Shown piece after piece: positions 4,975 through 5,411 of a DNA stretch of 5,411 nt. Every line of letters begins with the position of its first letter. Within the stretch, counting starts at the first letter, position 1. The notes beneath the pieces are model-generated. The model worked only from the letters and a program-made list of their open reading frames with translations. It was not told the DNA's origin and did not search any database. A program made the position numbers and the translations under genes. Origin of the DNA: Nitrospirota bacterium (GTDB lineage: Bacteria > Nitrospirota_A > Leptospirillia > Leptospirillales > Leptospirillaceae); NCBI GenBank assembly GCA_021838765.1, contig JAKCCY010000163.1:1-5411 (forward strand). Direction: 5' to 3'.

Positions 4975-5411
4975 CTAGGCGAACACCCAAGGATTGAGAT
5001 CGGGGAACAGGGGACTTTTTCCCCGATATTCCTCCACAATGGCCCAGTCCACCTTCGCGTTTTCCAGCATGGAGCGAAGGGTTTTAAAACGAAAAAGATG
5101 TTCCGAAATCCGGTATTGGGCATATTCCACCGCTGTGCCTGTCGTCAGAAGAAAAGGCCAGTCGGAGCTTTGTGCCAGCAGGAGTTCTCGACCCATTTGA
5201 GCGAGGACATCCGCGAAGGCGGGATCTTTTCCCCAGAGGCGAACAGCCTGGGTCATCTCTCTTGATGCTTCCGAGAGATAGGGCCAGATCCAGTCGTTGG
5301 TTTGGTTGATCCAGACATCGTTATACCCGTTGACACCCCAGGAAGAAGGTTCCGGTTGCGCATCGGAGACCCAGAAGTCTCCCGCAAGAAGATTGGTCGG
5401 TGTCGTCAGGA
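4975..5411 (-). CDS. GH57-type 1,4-alpha-glucan branching enzyme, C-terminal 144 aa (partial)
   Basis: The frame is open from the window edge to TAG at 4975-4977, so only the C-terminus is present. The visible sequence contains FWVSDAQPEPSSWGVNGYN, then WINQTNDWIWPYL, followed by ELLLAQSSDWPFLLTTGTA and VEYAQYRISEHLFRF. These are hallmarks of the C-terminal helical region (DUF1957) of GH57 branching enzymes, cytoplasmic enzymes that make alpha-1,6 branches in glycogen-like glucans. The SSWG segment and the tryptophan-rich stretch line the substrate side in this family. The catalytic Glu and Asp lie further upstream, outside the window. The end PLFPDLNPWVFA is a natural C-terminus for the family, so the gene appears intact here. 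The ATG at 5256 is internal, not a start. It is unrelated to the TA and IS debris behind it and likely marks the edge of the core genome. Confidence 0.85.
   Translation of the reverse strand, partial: LTTPTNLLAGDFWVSDAQPEPSSWGVNGYNDVWINQTNDWIWPYLSEASREMTQAVRLWGKDPAFADVLAQMGRELLLAQSSDWPFLLTTGTAVEYAQYRISEHLFRFKTLRSMLENAKVDWAIVEEYRGKSPLFPDLNPWVFA

Overview
The window looks like accessory or intergenic territory in a Gram-negative chromosome of moderate GC. It carries two lipoproteins with lipoboxes, a GH57-type glycogen branching enzyme, and dense toxin-antitoxin (TA) and IS debris. The mix recalls acidophilic Nitrospirota such as Leptospirillum, but that is a hunch from protein style, not something the sequence proves.

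Layout, left to right. On the + strand lie two exported, probably lipid-anchored proteins. The first is a 214-residue lipoprotein (33-677), followed by a hairpin (718-743). The second is a 698-residue Gly/Ser/Thr-rich surface lipoprotein (776-2872) that ends at a strong rho-independent terminator (2883-2913). A 200-base spacer without a gene follows. Everything after it is read on the - strand. In transcription order (right to left) this is: the 3' end of a GH57 1,4-alpha-glucan branching enzyme (4975 to the window edge), a 5' fragment of a DDE transposase gene (about 4812-4410), an intact Phd/YefM antitoxin (4341-4048), a broken PIN-domain toxin (4051 to about 3646), a BrnT toxin lacking its 5' end (about 3645-3403), and a BrnA antitoxin interrupted by an early amber codon (3422-3114).

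The most interesting part is the TA block at 3114-4341. Two different type II modules, phd-PIN and brnT-brnA, have been joined head to tail by a deletion. It removed the last residues of the PIN toxin and the first residues of BrnT, leaving the two remnants in the same reading frame. The joined gene then decayed. A 7-bp tandem duplication (AATGATG twice, 3779-3792) shifts the PIN frame, and removing one copy on paper restores the PIN C-terminal motif exactly. A TGA (3673-3675) also stops the frame before BrnT. BrnA has a TAG at codon 11, but a GTG at 3374 would still give 86 residues including the DNA-binding half. The net pattern is dead toxins with antitoxins that are intact or can be rescued. 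No new multi-gene system is evident. The novelty is in the chimera and its traceable lesions.
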